Positions 42,290-51,285 of a stretch of 57,780 nt of DNA are shown piece by piece; within the stretch, counting starts at the first letter, position 1; every line of letters starts with the position of its first letter. The translations under genes and the position numbers were made by a program. The DNA lies in the NCBI GenBank assembly GCA_019636275.1, contig JAHBXY010000043.1:1-57780 (forward strand), written 5' to 3'. Origin of the DNA: Planctomycetota bacterium (GTDB lineage: Bacteria; Planctomycetota; J058). Below the pieces are notes generated by a model. That model did no database searches and had not been told where the DNA came from. It saw only the letters and a program-made list of their open reading frames with translations.

Positions 42290-43273
42290 TCAGACCCCCC
42301 CGCGCGAGCGGCGCCACGTGTGCAGGAGCCGCACGTAGTCCGCTCGCTCGTAGGCCTGGGGGTTCGGGCAGCGCGCCCGGCTCATGGCGCCGCGCACGGC
42401 GGCGAGCGAGCGGTGCCCGTGCGCCTCGAGCCACGCGCGCAGGCCGTCGTGGACCGCGCGGAGCCGCTCCGGGCCGTGCTGCAGCAGGGCGGAGGTCATC
42501 TGCACGGCGTGCGCCCCGGCGAGGATCCCCTTCACGGCGTCGAGCGGCCCGTGGACGCCGCCGCTGCACGCCAGCGAGCAGTCGACGAGCGGCGAGAGCA
42601 CGGCCAGCCAGCGCACGCGCAGGGGGAGCTCGGAGGGGTCCGAGAGGTGCAGCGCCGGCACGACCTCGAGGGCCTCGAGGTCGATGTCGGGCTGATAGAA
42701 GCGGTTGAACAGGACCAGCCCGGCCGCCCCGCGGTCGACGAGCGCCCGCGCCAGGTGCGGGAGCGCCGAGTGGAAGGGGCCCAGCTTCACGGCCACCGGC
42801 AGCGACACCTGCGCGCGCACGGCCGAGAGCAGGTCGAGGAGGCGCTGCTCGACGGCGGTGGCGCACTCGAGCGGGTCGGTCGCCATGTGGTACGCGTTCA
42901 ACTCGAGCGCGTCGGCCCCCGCCGCCTCGATCCAGCGGGCGTACTCCAGCCAGCCCGCGTCGTCGCTCGTGCCGTTGAGCGAGGCGATCACCGGCACGCT
43001 CACCGCCGCCTTCAGGCGCCGGAGCTGCTCGAGGTACTCGTGCGGGCCGAGCTGGAAGCCCGCCGGCGGCGGTCCCCGGCCGTCCCCGAGCTCCCGCAGC
43101 AGGGCGGCCTCGGCGCGCGTGACCTGCTCCTCGAACAGCGAGCGCATGACGAGCGCCCCCGCGCCCGCGTCCTCGAGGCGCCGCGCGGCGTCGAGGTCGT
43201 CGCACAGCGGGCCGGCGCCGGGCATGAGCGGGCTGCGCAGGGTGAGGCCCAGGTAGGTCGTCGTCAGGTCCAC
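42290..43273 (-). CDS. Dihydroorotate dehydrogenase-like protein
   Basis: 327 residues, FMN TIM-barrel of the DHOD family: YLGLTLRSPLMPGAGPL, DAGAGALVMRSLFEEQ, VPVIASLNGTSD, ALELNAYHMA, LPVAVKLGPFHSAL, GLVLFNRFYQPDID, CSGGVHGPLDAVKGIL. These proteins form a separate branch commonly named dihydroorotate dehydrogenase-like and often sit near pyruvate:flavodoxin oxidoreductase; a pyrimidine role is not implied. GTG at 43273 has AGGAGG at 7 bases. The stop lies close to a repeated GGGTCAGA motif near 42278-42300. Confidence 0.85.
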   Translation of the reverse strand: MDLTTTYLGLTLRSPLMPGAGPLCDDLDAARRLEDAGAGALVMRSLFEEQVTRAEAALLRELGDGRGPPPAGFQLGPHEYLEQLRRLKAAVSVPVIASLNGTSDDAGWLEYARWIEAAGADALELNAYHMATDPLECATAVEQRLLDLLSAVRAQVSLPVAVKLGPFHSALPHLARALVDRGAAGLVLFNRFYQPDIDLEALEVVPALHLSDPSELPLRVRWLAVLSPLVDCSLACSGGVHGPLDAVKGILAGAHAVQMTSALLQHGPERLRAVHDGLRAWLEAHGHRSLAAVRGAMSRARCPNPQAYERADYVRLLHTWRRSRGGV

Positions 43274-43424
43274 CAGCGCACCTCCTCGCCGTCGTGCGAG
43301 AGGGGACGTCGGAGCGACCGCCGTGCCGCGCCGTGAGCCCTTCGGGGGCGGAGCGCGCGCGTCACGTGGCGGCGACGCGGTCACGTCGACGAGACGTTAG
43401 ACTCGGTGTTGCGGAGAGGGCGAC

Positions 43425-44474
43425 ATGGGCGACGAGGTCCGGCTCACCGAGCACAGCCACGGCGCCGGGTGCGGCTGCAAGCTGTCCCCGGCCGTGCTGC
43501 AGGCGATCCTCGCCGGAGGGGGGGGCGGCGCCGCCGTCCCCGCGGACGCGCGCCTGATCGTGGGCACCGACACCCGCGACGACGCGGCCGTCTACGACCT
43601 CGGCGACGGCACGGGCGTGATCAGCACGACCGACTTCTTCATGCCGATCGTCGACGACCCGGTCGACTTCGGGCGGGTCGCGGCGACCAACGCGATCAGC
43701 GACGTCTACGCCATGGGCGGCACGCCGCTGCTCGCGATCGCGATCCTCGGCTGGCCGGTGAACGCGCTCCCGGCCGAGGTCGCCGGCCGCGTCCTGCAGG
43801 GCGGCCGGGCGGCCTGCGCCGGCGCCGGGATCCCGCTGGCCGGCGGCCACTCGATCGACGCCCCCGAGCCGATCTTCGGCCTGGCCGTGACCGGCCGCGT
43901 GCCGCTGGCGCATCTCAAGCGCAACTGCACGGCGGCGCCGGGCTGCGACCTGTGGCTCACCAAGCCGCTGGGCGTGGGGATCCTCACGACCGCCGAGAAG
44001 CGCCGCCTCCTGCGCCCGGAGCACCGGGGCGTGGCGCTCGAGGTCATGACCACGCTCAACCGCGTCGGCGCGCGCCTGGGGCCGATCGCCGGCGTGACGG
44101 CGCTCACCGACGTGACCGGCTTCGGCCTCCTCGGGCACCTGACGACCATGCTCGAGGGGAGCCGCGCGCGCGCGGAGGTCCGCGCGGCCGACGTGCCGCT
44201 CCTCCCGGGCCTCGACCCCTACGTCGAGCAGGAGTGCTGGCCGGGGGGCACCGACCGCAACTGGGACAGCTACGGCCACCTCGTCGGCCCGCTGGGCGAG
44301 CGCGAGCGCGTGCTCCTCTGCGACCCGCAGACCTCGGGCGGCCTCCTGGCGGCCGTGCGGCCCGAGGCCGAGGCCGAGTTCCTGGCCGCCTGCCAGGCCG
44401 AGGGCGTCACGCCGGCCCGGATCGGCCGCGTCCTCCCGGGCGACGCGGCCGGGCCGCTGGTGACCGTCCTGTAG
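43425..44474 (+). CDS. selD: Selenide, water dikinase (selenophosphate synthetase)
   Basis: 349 residues. Makes selenophosphate from selenide and ATP. The catalytic motif is [10 protein letters not shown]: Cys16/Cys18 with Lys19, so this is a Cys-type, not a selenocysteine form. Also [34 protein letters not shown] is represented by its conserved core FFMPIVDDP, then [44 protein letters not shown] and [12 protein letters not shown] at 43425 with a TAGACT box about 21 bases upstream. selA, selB and ybbB are not in the window. Confidence 0.95.
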   Translation: MGDEVRLTEHSHGAGCGCKLSPAVLQAILAGGGGGAAVPADARLIVGTDTRDDAAVYDLGDGTGVISTTDFFMPIVDDPVDFGRVAATNAISDVYAMGGTPLLAIAILGWPVNALPAEVAGRVLQGGRAACAGAGIPLAGGHSIDAPEPIFGLAVTGRVPLAHLKRNCTAAPGCDLWLTKPLGVGILTTAEKRRLLRPEHRGVALEVMTTLNRVGARLGPIAGVTALTDVTGFGLLGHLTTMLEGSRARAEVRAADVPLLPGLDPYVEQECWPGGTDRNWDSYGHLVGPLGERERVLLCDPQTSGGLLAAVRPEAEAEFLAACQAEGVTPARIGRVLPGDAAGPLVTVL

Positions 44475-44554
44475 CCCTCCGGCGCGCCGGCCGCGGGGAC
44501 GGCGCGTCGCTTGCTTTCGCGAACGAGACAGTCCCCCTCTCCACGGAGCCCCCG

Positions 44555-45408
44555 ATGTTCCAGAAGATCCTCGTCCCCCTCGACGGCTCGCGCCTGGCGG
44601 CCCGGGTGCTGGGCCCCGTGCGGCGCCTGCTCGGGCCCGGGGCGCAGCTCACGCTCCTGCGCGTCGTCGAGCCGCAGAGCGAGGCCGAGCACGACCGCGC
44701 GCCGGCGGTCGAGGCGGCGATCAAGGCGCAGCTCGTCCAGACGCGGGAGCTGCTCGGCGACGGGGCCTCGATCGAGGCGCAGGTGCTGCGCGGCGACCCG
44801 GCCGACGAGATCGCCCGCTACGCGCGCGACGCCGGGCAGGACCTCGTGGCCATGGCGACGCACGGGCGCAGCGGGGTCGAGCGCTGGGTGCGCGGGAGCG
44901 TGGCCGAGCGCGTCCTGCGCGCCTGCGAGGTCCCGCTGCTCCTGTGCAACCCGTTCGCCCTCGAGCCGCGTGACCGCGGCCCGTTCGAGCGCGTCCTCGT
45001 GCCGCTCGACGGCTCGCCGACCTCGGCCCGGATCGTGCCGCTCGTCGAGCAGGTCGCGCGCGCCCACGCCTCGCGCGTGACGCTCCTGCGCGTCGAGCCC
45101 ATGATCATCAGCGAGGTCCCCTCGCCCGTCGTCAGCGGGAGCCTGTGGGACCCGGCGCCGCTCGAGTCCAGCCTCGAGCCGCAGCGCGCCGCGCTGGCCG
45201 CCGCCGGCGGCCGGTCGAGGCCCGCGCCGCCTACGGCGTCGTCGCCGCCGAGGTCCTCCGCGCCGCGCGCGAGGCGGACCTGCTGGCCATGACCACGCAC
45301 GGCCGCTCCGGCGTGTCGCGCTGGTGGTTCGGGTCGGTCGCCGAGCAGGTGCTCCGCCACGCGCCCTGCCCGCTCCTCGTCCTGCGGACGGGCGGGCCAA
45401 CCCTCTAG
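44555..45408 (+). pseudogene. Tandem UspA-domain protein with a 1-base frameshift
   Basis: Two universal-stress-protein domains. The first, and half of the second, read from ATG 44555: MFQKILVPLDGSRLAARV, VAMATHGRSGVERWVRGSVAERV, then [19 protein letters not shown]. At about 45209-45210 the frame breaks. The rest continues in the +1 frame: [43 protein letters not shown] up to 45408. One missing base (GGCG_GCCGGTC for an expected GGCGTGCCGGTC) restores a 284-residue protein. Either a recent frameshift or a sequencing error. The nucleotide-binding G-2x-G-9x-G(S/T) motif is intact in both halves. Confidence 0.85.
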
Positions 45409-45656
45409 CCGCGCCACCGCCATGCAGGCGTGACGACGGAAGAAGGTTCGAACCGCCAGGACGCCAAGCCCGCCAAGAAGAGGGCGGGAACAGCGAGGGG
45501 CGCGCGCCCGCGGCCGCCAGTACCCATCGACGCGTGACGCGCCCGTTCCGGTGGGCGGCCGCAGGCGCGCGCCTGCCACCTGTCAGGCCGCCTGGCCGGG
45601 CGGCCGGTGCGACCCGTCCACTCCCGCGAGCCCGGCCAGGAAGGAAGAGCTCCTGC

Positions 45657-46337
45657 GTGCGCGTTCCTTATCGAGCCTACGTTGTGGCGACCGAGGCCGC
45701 ACTCCGCGTGTGCTGCTTCGCCGCCGTGGTCGGGCTCTGGACCGCAATGCATGCGATCAACCTCCCGCCCTCGCCCTACATTCCGAGCACGGGGGAGCTC
45801 ATTCTCCACCAGTTGCATTACGGCATCGTCGCTCTCGTCCTCATGGTCCCCCGTCAGGCTTCGCCGTCGCCTCGGACCATCGTCTCGTTGCTTGCCGTCG
45901 CGGCGGCGCTCTACTTGGTTGCGGATCACCAGGCGACCCTTCGCTCGGAGTTGTGGGAGGCGGTCGCGGGCGGATCCGGACCGCGGAGCTCCGAGTCCCT
46001 CATGGCTGGGGCATTGAAGCGGCTCACGTCACCAAGTGTTCTTGTCGGATCGTTCCTGAGCAGCTCGACCGCTGTCGTGCTGGTGACGTCCCGGAGCAGC
46101 CGCCGGAGCGCGGTGCTCACCTTCCTCGCCTGTGCCGCCTCCGTCACCGTCGCCAACGTCTGGCTCGTCCACTACATGCAGGAGAACGGCGTCCCCCTTT
46201 CCTGGGTGGGCACGCCCCTGAGGGCCCTCGAGCAGTGGCTGGTGTGGATCTGCGGCCTGTACCTCGGAGAGCGCGTTCACCAGGGCTGGCTCGCACGCTC
46301 TTCAACGCACTCAACAGCCCGGCATGCAGGCGAGTGA
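45657..46337 (+). CDS. Hypothetical membrane protein
   Basis: 226 residues from GTG 45657, with AAGGAAG upstream. Several hydrophobic helices (AALRVCCFAAVVGLWTAMHA, HYGIVALVLMVP, IVSLLAVAAALYLVA, AVLTFLACAASVTVANVWLVH), probably four or five membrane spans. Codons are less GC-rich than neighbours. No family recognised. The ~250 base stretch before it contains a GCC-AAG-type repeat (AACCGCCAGGACGCCAAGC) as seen in many bacterial intergenic repeats. Confidence in the gene is moderate. Confidence 0.55.
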   Translation: MRVPYRAYVVATEAALRVCCFAAVVGLWTAMHAINLPPSPYIPSTGELILHQLHYGIVALVLMVPRQASPSPRTIVSLLAVAAALYLVADHQATLRSELWEAVAGGSGPRSSESLMAGALKRLTSPSVLVGSFLSSSTAVVLVTSRSSRRSAVLTFLACAASVTVANVWLVHYMQENGVPLSWVGTPLRALEQWLVWICGLYLGERVHQGWLARSSTHSTARHAGE

Positions 46338-46658
46338 CGAGTCGGTAGTCCACGTCGCTGGAGCGCCGCCGCACCCGGAAACGGGATGAGCATGACCAGG
46401 CGCCATGCGAAGAGGCGCGCGCTTCTCGACGGACGCCGACGCCCTGGACCGCACCGACCCATTCACGACGGGCACGCCCACGACGCAGACCGCGTGCGAG
46501 ACCGCGCGATACAGTTTGGCTGAGCAGTCTGTCCCTGAGAGTTCGCGAGCCCGCCAGAGCGCATTCGGAGCGGGAACCTGTCCCTATGAGTTCGCGAGGC
46601 AGCCAGAGAGCATTCTAAGCAATCGAGGCGCATCAGCGGACGAACCAGGCGGCACACG
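46338..46658. other. Non-coding stretch with a tandem duplication
   Basis: No gene seen. It holds a direct duplication (46529-46566 and 46578-46615) and two GTTCGCGAG copies. It is less GC-rich than coding DNA. Confidence 0.5.
46529..46615. repeat. Tandem direct repeat of 38 bases
   Basis: CTGTCCCTGAGAGTTCGCGA.. (46529-46566) and CTGTCCCTATGAGTTCGCGA.. (46578-46615), each ending CAGAG.GCATTC, differ at about five positions and are 49 bases apart start to start. Confidence 0.8.
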
Positions 46659-47603
46659 TCAACCGCGCGTGAAGCCGCCCTCGTCGCCCGAGCGCTGCGC
46701 GCGCCGCAGGCGCCAGGCCAGGAGCCCGACGTAGGCGACCAGGATCAGCGTCGCCGCGACGGCCAGCTCCGGCCGGACCCACAGCCGGTCGCTCCAGGAG
46801 GCGACGAGCTCGCTGCGCCGGAGGTCGCGGGCGTTGTCGACGCACAGCCCGACGATCGCCGCGGCCGGGACGGCGAGCAGGAAGGCCGACGCCAGCGCCT
46901 CGCCCAGGCCGGTCCGGTGGCGCGTCCTGGCGACGCGCCAGGTGAGGAGGGCCCAGACGAGCGCCGCGGCGAGCGCCAGGAGGCCGTCTCGCCCGTACGC
47001 CACCGCGATCAGGACCCTCCAGCTCCCCGACGAGTAGCCCTGGAGGAGCGGCGTCATGAGCACGTCGTCCCCCTGCCCCCGCTGATCGACGCCGTCCGGC
47101 CCTCGGGAGTACGGGCTGAGCGCGAGGCCGCCCGCCAGTCGGGCGTGGTCGCGCAGATGGCTCGCGTACCTGCGCCGCGGCTCCTTGCCCACGGCGACCG
47201 CCCGCGACGCGTCGACGAGCATGAGGCACCAGTCCCTGTCCTGCTCGATCGGCGCGACCTCGTACAGCCAGGGGTAGCCCCAGGGATCCTCCCCGTCCGA
47301 CGCCTCCCGCGAGACGAGCGCCGACGAGGAGACGATCCACGCGACACCCGAGGTCCACGAGTAGACGTCTCCTCGGGCCAGCGGCGGCTGGGTCGGCGGG
47401 AGCGAGGCCGGGCTCCGGTGCCAGGCCGCGCGACAGGCGTAGGTCGGCGAGGCTCGCCGGAGGACCCAGGGACCGAGCGTGGCCGCGACCAGGCACAGCA
47501 CGACCGCCCCCCAGACGCACCGGGCGGCGCGGCCCTCGCGCTGCCAGCGCCGGGCCAGCCATGACGAGGACTCGACGCGCGCCTCATCACTCTGTTCGGG
47601 CAT
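46659..47603 (-). CDS. Membrane protein with GspG-like extracytoplasmic loop
   Basis: 314 residues from ATG 47603. N-terminal membrane helix (AVVLCLVAATLGPWVL), then a ~140 residue soluble part carrying DPWGYPWLYEV and a later YSRGPDGVDQRGQGDDV. These are the DPWG and GPDG...DD hallmarks of GspG-type pseudopilins (including a calcium-loop Asp pair). Three more helices follow (GLLALAAALVWALLTW, LASAFLLAVPAAAIVGLC, LAVAATLILVAYVGLLAW). It lacks the Cys-His cluster of the four paralogs at 23.8-26.1 kb but seems to share the extracytoplasmic module. Function unknown. Confidence 0.65.
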   Translation of the reverse strand: MPEQSDEARVESSSWLARRWQREGRAARCVWGAVVLCLVAATLGPWVLRRASPTYACRAAWHRSPASLPPTQPPLARGDVYSWTSGVAWIVSSSALVSREASDGEDPWGYPWLYEVAPIEQDRDWCLMLVDASRAVAVGKEPRRRYASHLRDHARLAGGLALSPYSRGPDGVDQRGQGDDVLMTPLLQGYSSGSWRVLIAVAYGRDGLLALAAALVWALLTWRVARTRHRTGLGEALASAFLLAVPAAAIVGLCVDNARDLRRSELVASWSDRLWVRPELAVAATLILVAYVGLLAWRLRRAQRSGDEGGFTRG

Positions 47604-47734
47604 GGGGCCGTTCTGTCGCCTGGCGGCCGTTCGCGCAAGGCCCTGTGGGGCGCCGCCGCCTGCCGAGCGCGTCGCCGTGCTCGTCGGGCGGCGAGGCTCT
47701 CGAGTTCGTCGGTCCCAACGAGCGGGCGGCGCGG

Positions 47735-48688
47735 TCAGGAGAGCCCGGCCAGGGGCCAGACCACGCCGCGCAGGAACGGCGGGTGGAACAGGGCCGCGAG
47801 CGGTCCGGCGAGCCAGGCCAGCGTCCAGGCGCGGCCGGCCACGCCGCCGATCGGCCGCCCGCGGCGCGCGAGGTGGCCCTCGAGCAGGACCAGCCCGCCG
47901 TGCGCGACGAAGTAGGCCAGCGGCAGGCCGAAGCCGGCGCGCACCGGGACGCTGATCGCGACCTCGTGGAGGAGGCCGGAGAGCGCGAACGCGGCGAGCA
48001 CGCCCGCCGGGCGCCCGGCGCGGCGCCGCAGGGGCCGGTAGATCACCGCGGAGAGCATGTCGCTGAACGGGCGGTTCCAACGCCGCCCCCAGAACTCCGT
48101 CAGGTTGCGCGCCAGGAGCGGCGCGTCGAACGGTCGCTCGACCGGGTAGCCGGCGAGGCGGAGGAGGCCGCAGCCGACGTTCAGCAGCCCGAAGTGGAGG
48201 GCGAGGCTCAGGCCGACGAGCAGGATCGCCGTCGCCCCGACGCGCGCGTCGACGACGCGGGCCAAGGCGACGAGCGCGAGGCCGCTGGCGAGGAACGCGG
48301 CGCCCCGGGCCATGATCGCCCCGGCGCCAGGGCGCGCCTGCGGGTCACGCGCCGCGAAGGGCCGCGGGTCCATGCCGACCCACAGCAAGAACACGAACCG
48401 GCGAGCGGGCGGGAGCACGAGGCCGCCGACCCGCGCCTCGGTGAGGACGAGCGCCTTCATGGCCAGCAGGCAGCCCGCGATCAGCAGCAGCATGCGTACA
48501 CCCGCCGGCTCGTGGCGGAGCAGGCGCTCGAGGCCGACGGCGTTCGCCGCCAGGAGGGCCCAGCCGACCGCACGCGACCTGGTCGGCGTGCCGTGCGCGC
48601 CGAGGACGAGGGCGGTGAGGCCGGTCGCGAGCACGGCGCCGCACGCGAGGAGCACGACGGCGAGGCGGTCGGGCAGGTACGCCTCCAC
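47735..48688 (-). CDS. Wax-synthase-like MBOAT membrane acyltransferase
   Basis: 317 residues with about eight membrane helices. The wax-synthase (MBOAT_2) signature is NLTEFWGRRWNRPFSDMLSA, followed by YRPLRRRAG and a hydrophobic helix holding ALSGLLHEVAI with the presumed catalytic His. Such enzymes join acyl groups to alcohols or lipids in the membrane. It fits with two FAAL proteins elsewhere in the window. GTG start at 48688 with GAGGAGG upstream; the preceding gene ends 9 bases away. Confidence 0.8.
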   Translation of the reverse strand: MEAYLPDRLAVVLLACGAVLATGLTALVLGAHGTPTRSRAVGWALLAANAVGLERLLRHEPAGVRMLLLIAGCLLAMKALVLTEARVGGLVLPPARRFVFLLWVGMDPRPFAARDPQARPGAGAIMARGAAFLASGLALVALARVVDARVGATAILLVGLSLALHFGLLNVGCGLLRLAGYPVERPFDAPLLARNLTEFWGRRWNRPFSDMLSAVIYRPLRRRAGRPAGVLAAFALSGLLHEVAISVPVRAGFGLPLAYFVAHGGLVLLEGHLARRGRPIGGVAGRAWTLAWLAGPLAALFHPPFLRGVVWPLAGLS

Positions 48689-48697
48689 GAGACCTCC

Positions 48698-49120
48698 TCA
48701 GGGCGCGGCTAGACTCGCGAGGACCGCCGCGCCGTAGACGAGCACGAGGAACGAGAACAGCGCCACGAGCGCCGCCTCGGCCAGCCGGAACGCGCGCCCG
48801 GGCGGCGCGTGGCGGCCGAACGCCGCGAGCTGCAGGACGAGGCGCGCGCCCCAGTAGGTCGTCACGTAGCCGCACACCGCCCGCGCGAGCGGCGTGCCGT
48901 CGAGCAGCGCGTCCGGGGCGAGGCATGAGAGGAGCCCCATGGCCACGTTCGTGCCCCAGATGTAGGCCGCGTACGTCCAGAACACCTCGCGGGTGAGCGG
49001 TCCGAGGCGCGCCGTCTCCTCGCGCCAGCCGAGCACGCGCGGGATCGCCAGGCTGACCGCCGCCAGCGCGAGCTGTCCCAGGCCCGCGACGACGACCAGG
49101 CTCGGCAGGGCCTCGGTCAC
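48698..49120 (-). CDS. Small four-helix membrane protein
   Basis: 140 residues. Four predicted membrane helices (LVVVAGLGQLALAAVSLAI, FWTYAAYIWGTNVAMGLLSC, LARAVCGYVTTYWGARLVLQ, LVALFSFLVLVYGAAVLASL). GTG at 49120 overlaps the previous stop (GTGA). It sits between a DUF4166 gene and the wax-synthase-like gene, so is probably a partner in lipid or envelope metabolism. No family recognised. Confidence 0.7.
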   Translation of the reverse strand: MTEALPSLVVVAGLGQLALAAVSLAIPRVLGWREETARLGPLTREVFWTYAAYIWGTNVAMGLLSCLAPDALLDGTPLARAVCGYVTTYWGARLVLQLAAFGRHAPPGRAFRLAEAALVALFSFLVLVYGAAVLASLAAP

Positions 49121-49743
49121 GCGATCACCTCCGCCAGCTCGACCTCGTAGCCGGCCGACACCCCGAGGAGCGGCTGCTGCACGTCGAGCGCGAGCCCGAG
49201 AGTGCCGGCGGCCGTCTGCCACTCGCGCGCCCGGCTCACGCCGGCGAGCAGCCGCGGGATCGGCAGGCGCACGGGGCCGAGCCGCAGCCACTGCCGCCCG
49301 GAGCGCATGATCACCGCCCCGTCCTCGGCGACCTCGACGAACAGCTCGACCTCCAGCCAGCCGCCCCGGCCGGTGCGGTCGCGCAGGCAGCCGCGGGCGG
49401 GGTCGAACCGGAGCAGGCCCACGGACTTCACCCCACCCGAAGGCAGCGCGAGGTGGCGCGTCCAGCGGTGGGTCGCTCCCCCGGGGCACGCGGCGATCGT
49501 ACTCTCGAGCTGCACGGGGCTGCCGGGCCCCTCGCCGGGACGCGCGTGGAGGCCCAGGAGCCAGGCGAGCAGCCGCCCCGCCGGCCCGCCGCCGCGCCGC
49601 CAGATCCGGCGCAGTTTGCCTTCGTAGCGGCGCGTCGCGACGCTCGGGGCCAGGTGTCCTCGGACAACGGGAGCGACCCGTTCGAGCGCCGAGCCCAGGG
49701 CGGCCTCGAACGGGGGCTGCTCCGCCCGCACGTCGACCGTCAT
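49117..49743 (-). CDS. DUF4166 family protein
   Basis: 208 residues with the DUF4166 pattern: FEAALGSALERVAPVVRGHLA, YEGKLRRIWR, RLLAWLLGLHA, VQLESTIAACPGGATHRWTR, and RSGRQWLRLGPVRLPIPRLL. In some bacteria this domain is found with saccharopine-dehydrogenase-like or lipid-related proteins. ATG at 49743 has GGAGGTGCGGA upstream. It heads a three-gene unit with the small membrane protein and the wax-synthase-like enzyme. Confidence 0.75.
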   Translation of the reverse strand: MTVDVRAEQPPFEAALGSALERVAPVVRGHLAPSVATRRYEGKLRRIWRRGGGPAGRLLAWLLGLHARPGEGPGSPVQLESTIAACPGGATHRWTRHLALPSGGVKSVGLLRFDPARGCLRDRTGRGGWLEVELFVEVAEDGAVIMRSGRQWLRLGPVRLPIPRLLAGVSRAREWQTAAGTLGLALDVQQPLLGVSAGYEVELAEVIA

Positions 49744-50304
49744 TCCGCACCTCCACCCGTCGCACTGCAGACCGAGTGCCGACGTATCCCCCGTGGCGGG
49801 AGTCGGCGATCGAGGCGATCTGCAAACGGCAGCGCACCTGCGTTGGCGACGCGCCAAACCGGGCGACCGGAGCCACCGTGATGCCGTTCTTCTCCGCGGC
49901 GTGGGCCAGGCGGAGAGAGAACGACCTGAGGTCACGGACGCAGGAGAAACATGCGGCCGAAGCATCTCCTGGTCACCGGGAGCGTGCGTCCAGGGAGGAC
50001 GTGGCGCGTAGGCAGCGTCGGCCAGGCGGAGAGCAAGGAGCGCTCGACCTCGTTGCTCGCCACGCCAGCACCGAGCAGGCGTTCCCCGCCCGGTCGGCGC
50101 CAACGTGGCACCTTGCCGGGCGCGGTTGCTCCAGCGGCATCTGGCCCGAGTCGTCCGCACGACATGCAGGCCGTGACCGTGATGTGCCCGGGAGACGCCT
50201 TGTCTCTCGACGTCTCGCGACGCGCCCGCGACCTCCTGCCAGGGCGCGGGCGGCGCTCCCGGGCGCTCCGTGGCGCTCCGTGGCGCTCCGTGGCGGCTGG
50301 TCGG
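49744..50304. other. Non-coding stretch before the HtrA operon end
   Basis: About 560 bases without a convincing gene on either strand. There are two partial copies of a GG-CCAGGCGGAGAG motif (about 49905 and 50022), an AGGAGA/TCTCCT hairpin with inner ATGC/GCAT (about 49950-49975) and a short tandem repeat at 50261-50295. Reading frames here have no coding character. Confidence 0.5.
50261..50295. repeat. 10-base tandem repeat, 3.5 copies
   Basis: Repeats of GCGCTCCGTG directly before the 3' end of the minus-strand degenerate HtrA gene. Confidence 0.8.
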
Positions 50305-51285
50305 CTACCGGCGCGGCGCGACCGTGAGCTCGAGCCGCCGCGCGGTCCCCGCGCGCAGGACCTCGAGCTCGATCGCCTGCCCGGCGTAGAGGTCGGCGGC
50401 CACCTCGCGGAAGGCGCGGCGGCCCGGGATCGCGCGGCCGGCGACGCCCACGATCCGGTCGCCGGTCTGGAGGCCGGCCGCGGCGGCGGCCGAGTTGGGC
50501 ACGACGCCGCGCACCGGCACCCCGGGCTCGCCGTCGTCGTGGCGCGGGATCACGACGCCGATCCAGCCGGCCTCGAGCTGGTCGCCCTGGGCCAGGCGCT
50601 CGAGCACGGCCTGGATCCGGGGCACGGGCACGGCGAAGCCGACGCCGCTGCGCTCGCCCAGGCGCGCGTCGACGTGGACGGTCACGCCGATCAGGCCGCC
50701 CGCGAGGTCGACCAGCGGGCCGCCCCAGGTCGAGGCGTCGAGCGGCGCGTCGACCTGGTCGGCGCGGCCCTCGAAGCGGCCGGTGACGGACACGACGCCC
50801 TGCGTGGCCGTCGGCGCCGCCGGCCCGCCGAGGACGCCGCCGAGCGCCAGGACGAAGGCGCCGGCGCGCCGCTCGGTCACCGGCGCAGGGGCGGGGGCGC
50901 CGAGGTCGGGGACGCGCAGGACGACGACGCGTAGGCGCAGGTCGCGCCCGCGGAGGCTGGCCGGCAGGACGCGGCCGGCCGCGTCCTCGACGACGAGGTC
51001 GTCGACGCCGAAGACGTCGACGTTCGAGGCGCACGTGGCCACGAGGTCGGGGCCGACGACGACGCCGCTGCGCGCGCGCCGCCGCGCGTCGTCGTCGGCG
51101 GGACGGATCGCCACGAGGTGCCGCGCGCCGGCGTCGACGGCCCGGGAGAGCGCCCGCGAGACCGCCCGCTCGGGCGGCTCGGCGCCGCCCTCGCCGCTCA
51201 CGGGGCGCAGGTCGACGGCGGCCGCGAAGACCACGACGGCCAGGAGCCCGACCGACGCCGCCGGTCGCTTCGCGGGGAGCTTCAT
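50305..51285 (-). CDS. Degenerate HtrA-type trypsin-like protein with PDZ
   Basis: 326 residues. Signal peptide (VGLLAVVVFAAAVDL). The DegP/HtrA fold is kept, but the triad is not: the usual TNxHV reads ATCASNVDVF, DxAvL reads RDLRLRVVVL, and GNSGGPL reads ASTWGGPL, so the His, Asp and Ser are replaced. The C-terminal PDZ (GWIGVVIPRHDDGEPGVPVR, AAAAGLQTGDRIVGVAG) is intact. Likely a pseudo-protease that binds substrates or regulates the active neighbour. The start overlaps the upstream stop (ATGA). Exported. Confidence 0.85.
   Translation of the reverse strand: MKLPAKRPAASVGLLAVVVFAAAVDLRPVSGEGGAEPPERAVSRALSRAVDAGARHLVAIRPADDDARRRARSGVVVGPDLVATCASNVDVFGVDDLVVEDAAGRVLPASLRGRDLRLRVVVLRVPDLGAPAPAPVTERRAGAFVLALGGVLGGPAAPTATQGVVSVTGRFEGRADQVDAPLDASTWGGPLVDLAGGLIGVTVHVDARLGERSGVGFAVPVPRIQAVLERLAQGDQLEAGWIGVVIPRHDDGEPGVPVRGVVPNSAAAAAGLQTGDRIVGVAGRAIPGRRAFREVAADLYAGQAIELEVLRAGTARRLELTVAPRR

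Noticed and set aside
42278..42300. Short GGGTCAGA direct repeat as an attachment site
   Set aside because: Only two short copies, a motif seen widely between genes; no integrase or insertion nearby.
43425..44474. Possible selenocysteine selD
   Set aside because: The catalytic position is encoded as Cys; no in-frame UGA is present.
45145..45408. Separate short UspA gene
   Set aside because: It is the frameshifted end of the double UspA gene starting at 44555.
49117..50160. Long N-terminal extension of the DUF4166 protein
   Set aside because: Upstream residues are Arg/Pro-rich shadow; the ATG at 49743 has a good ribosome site and fits the family.
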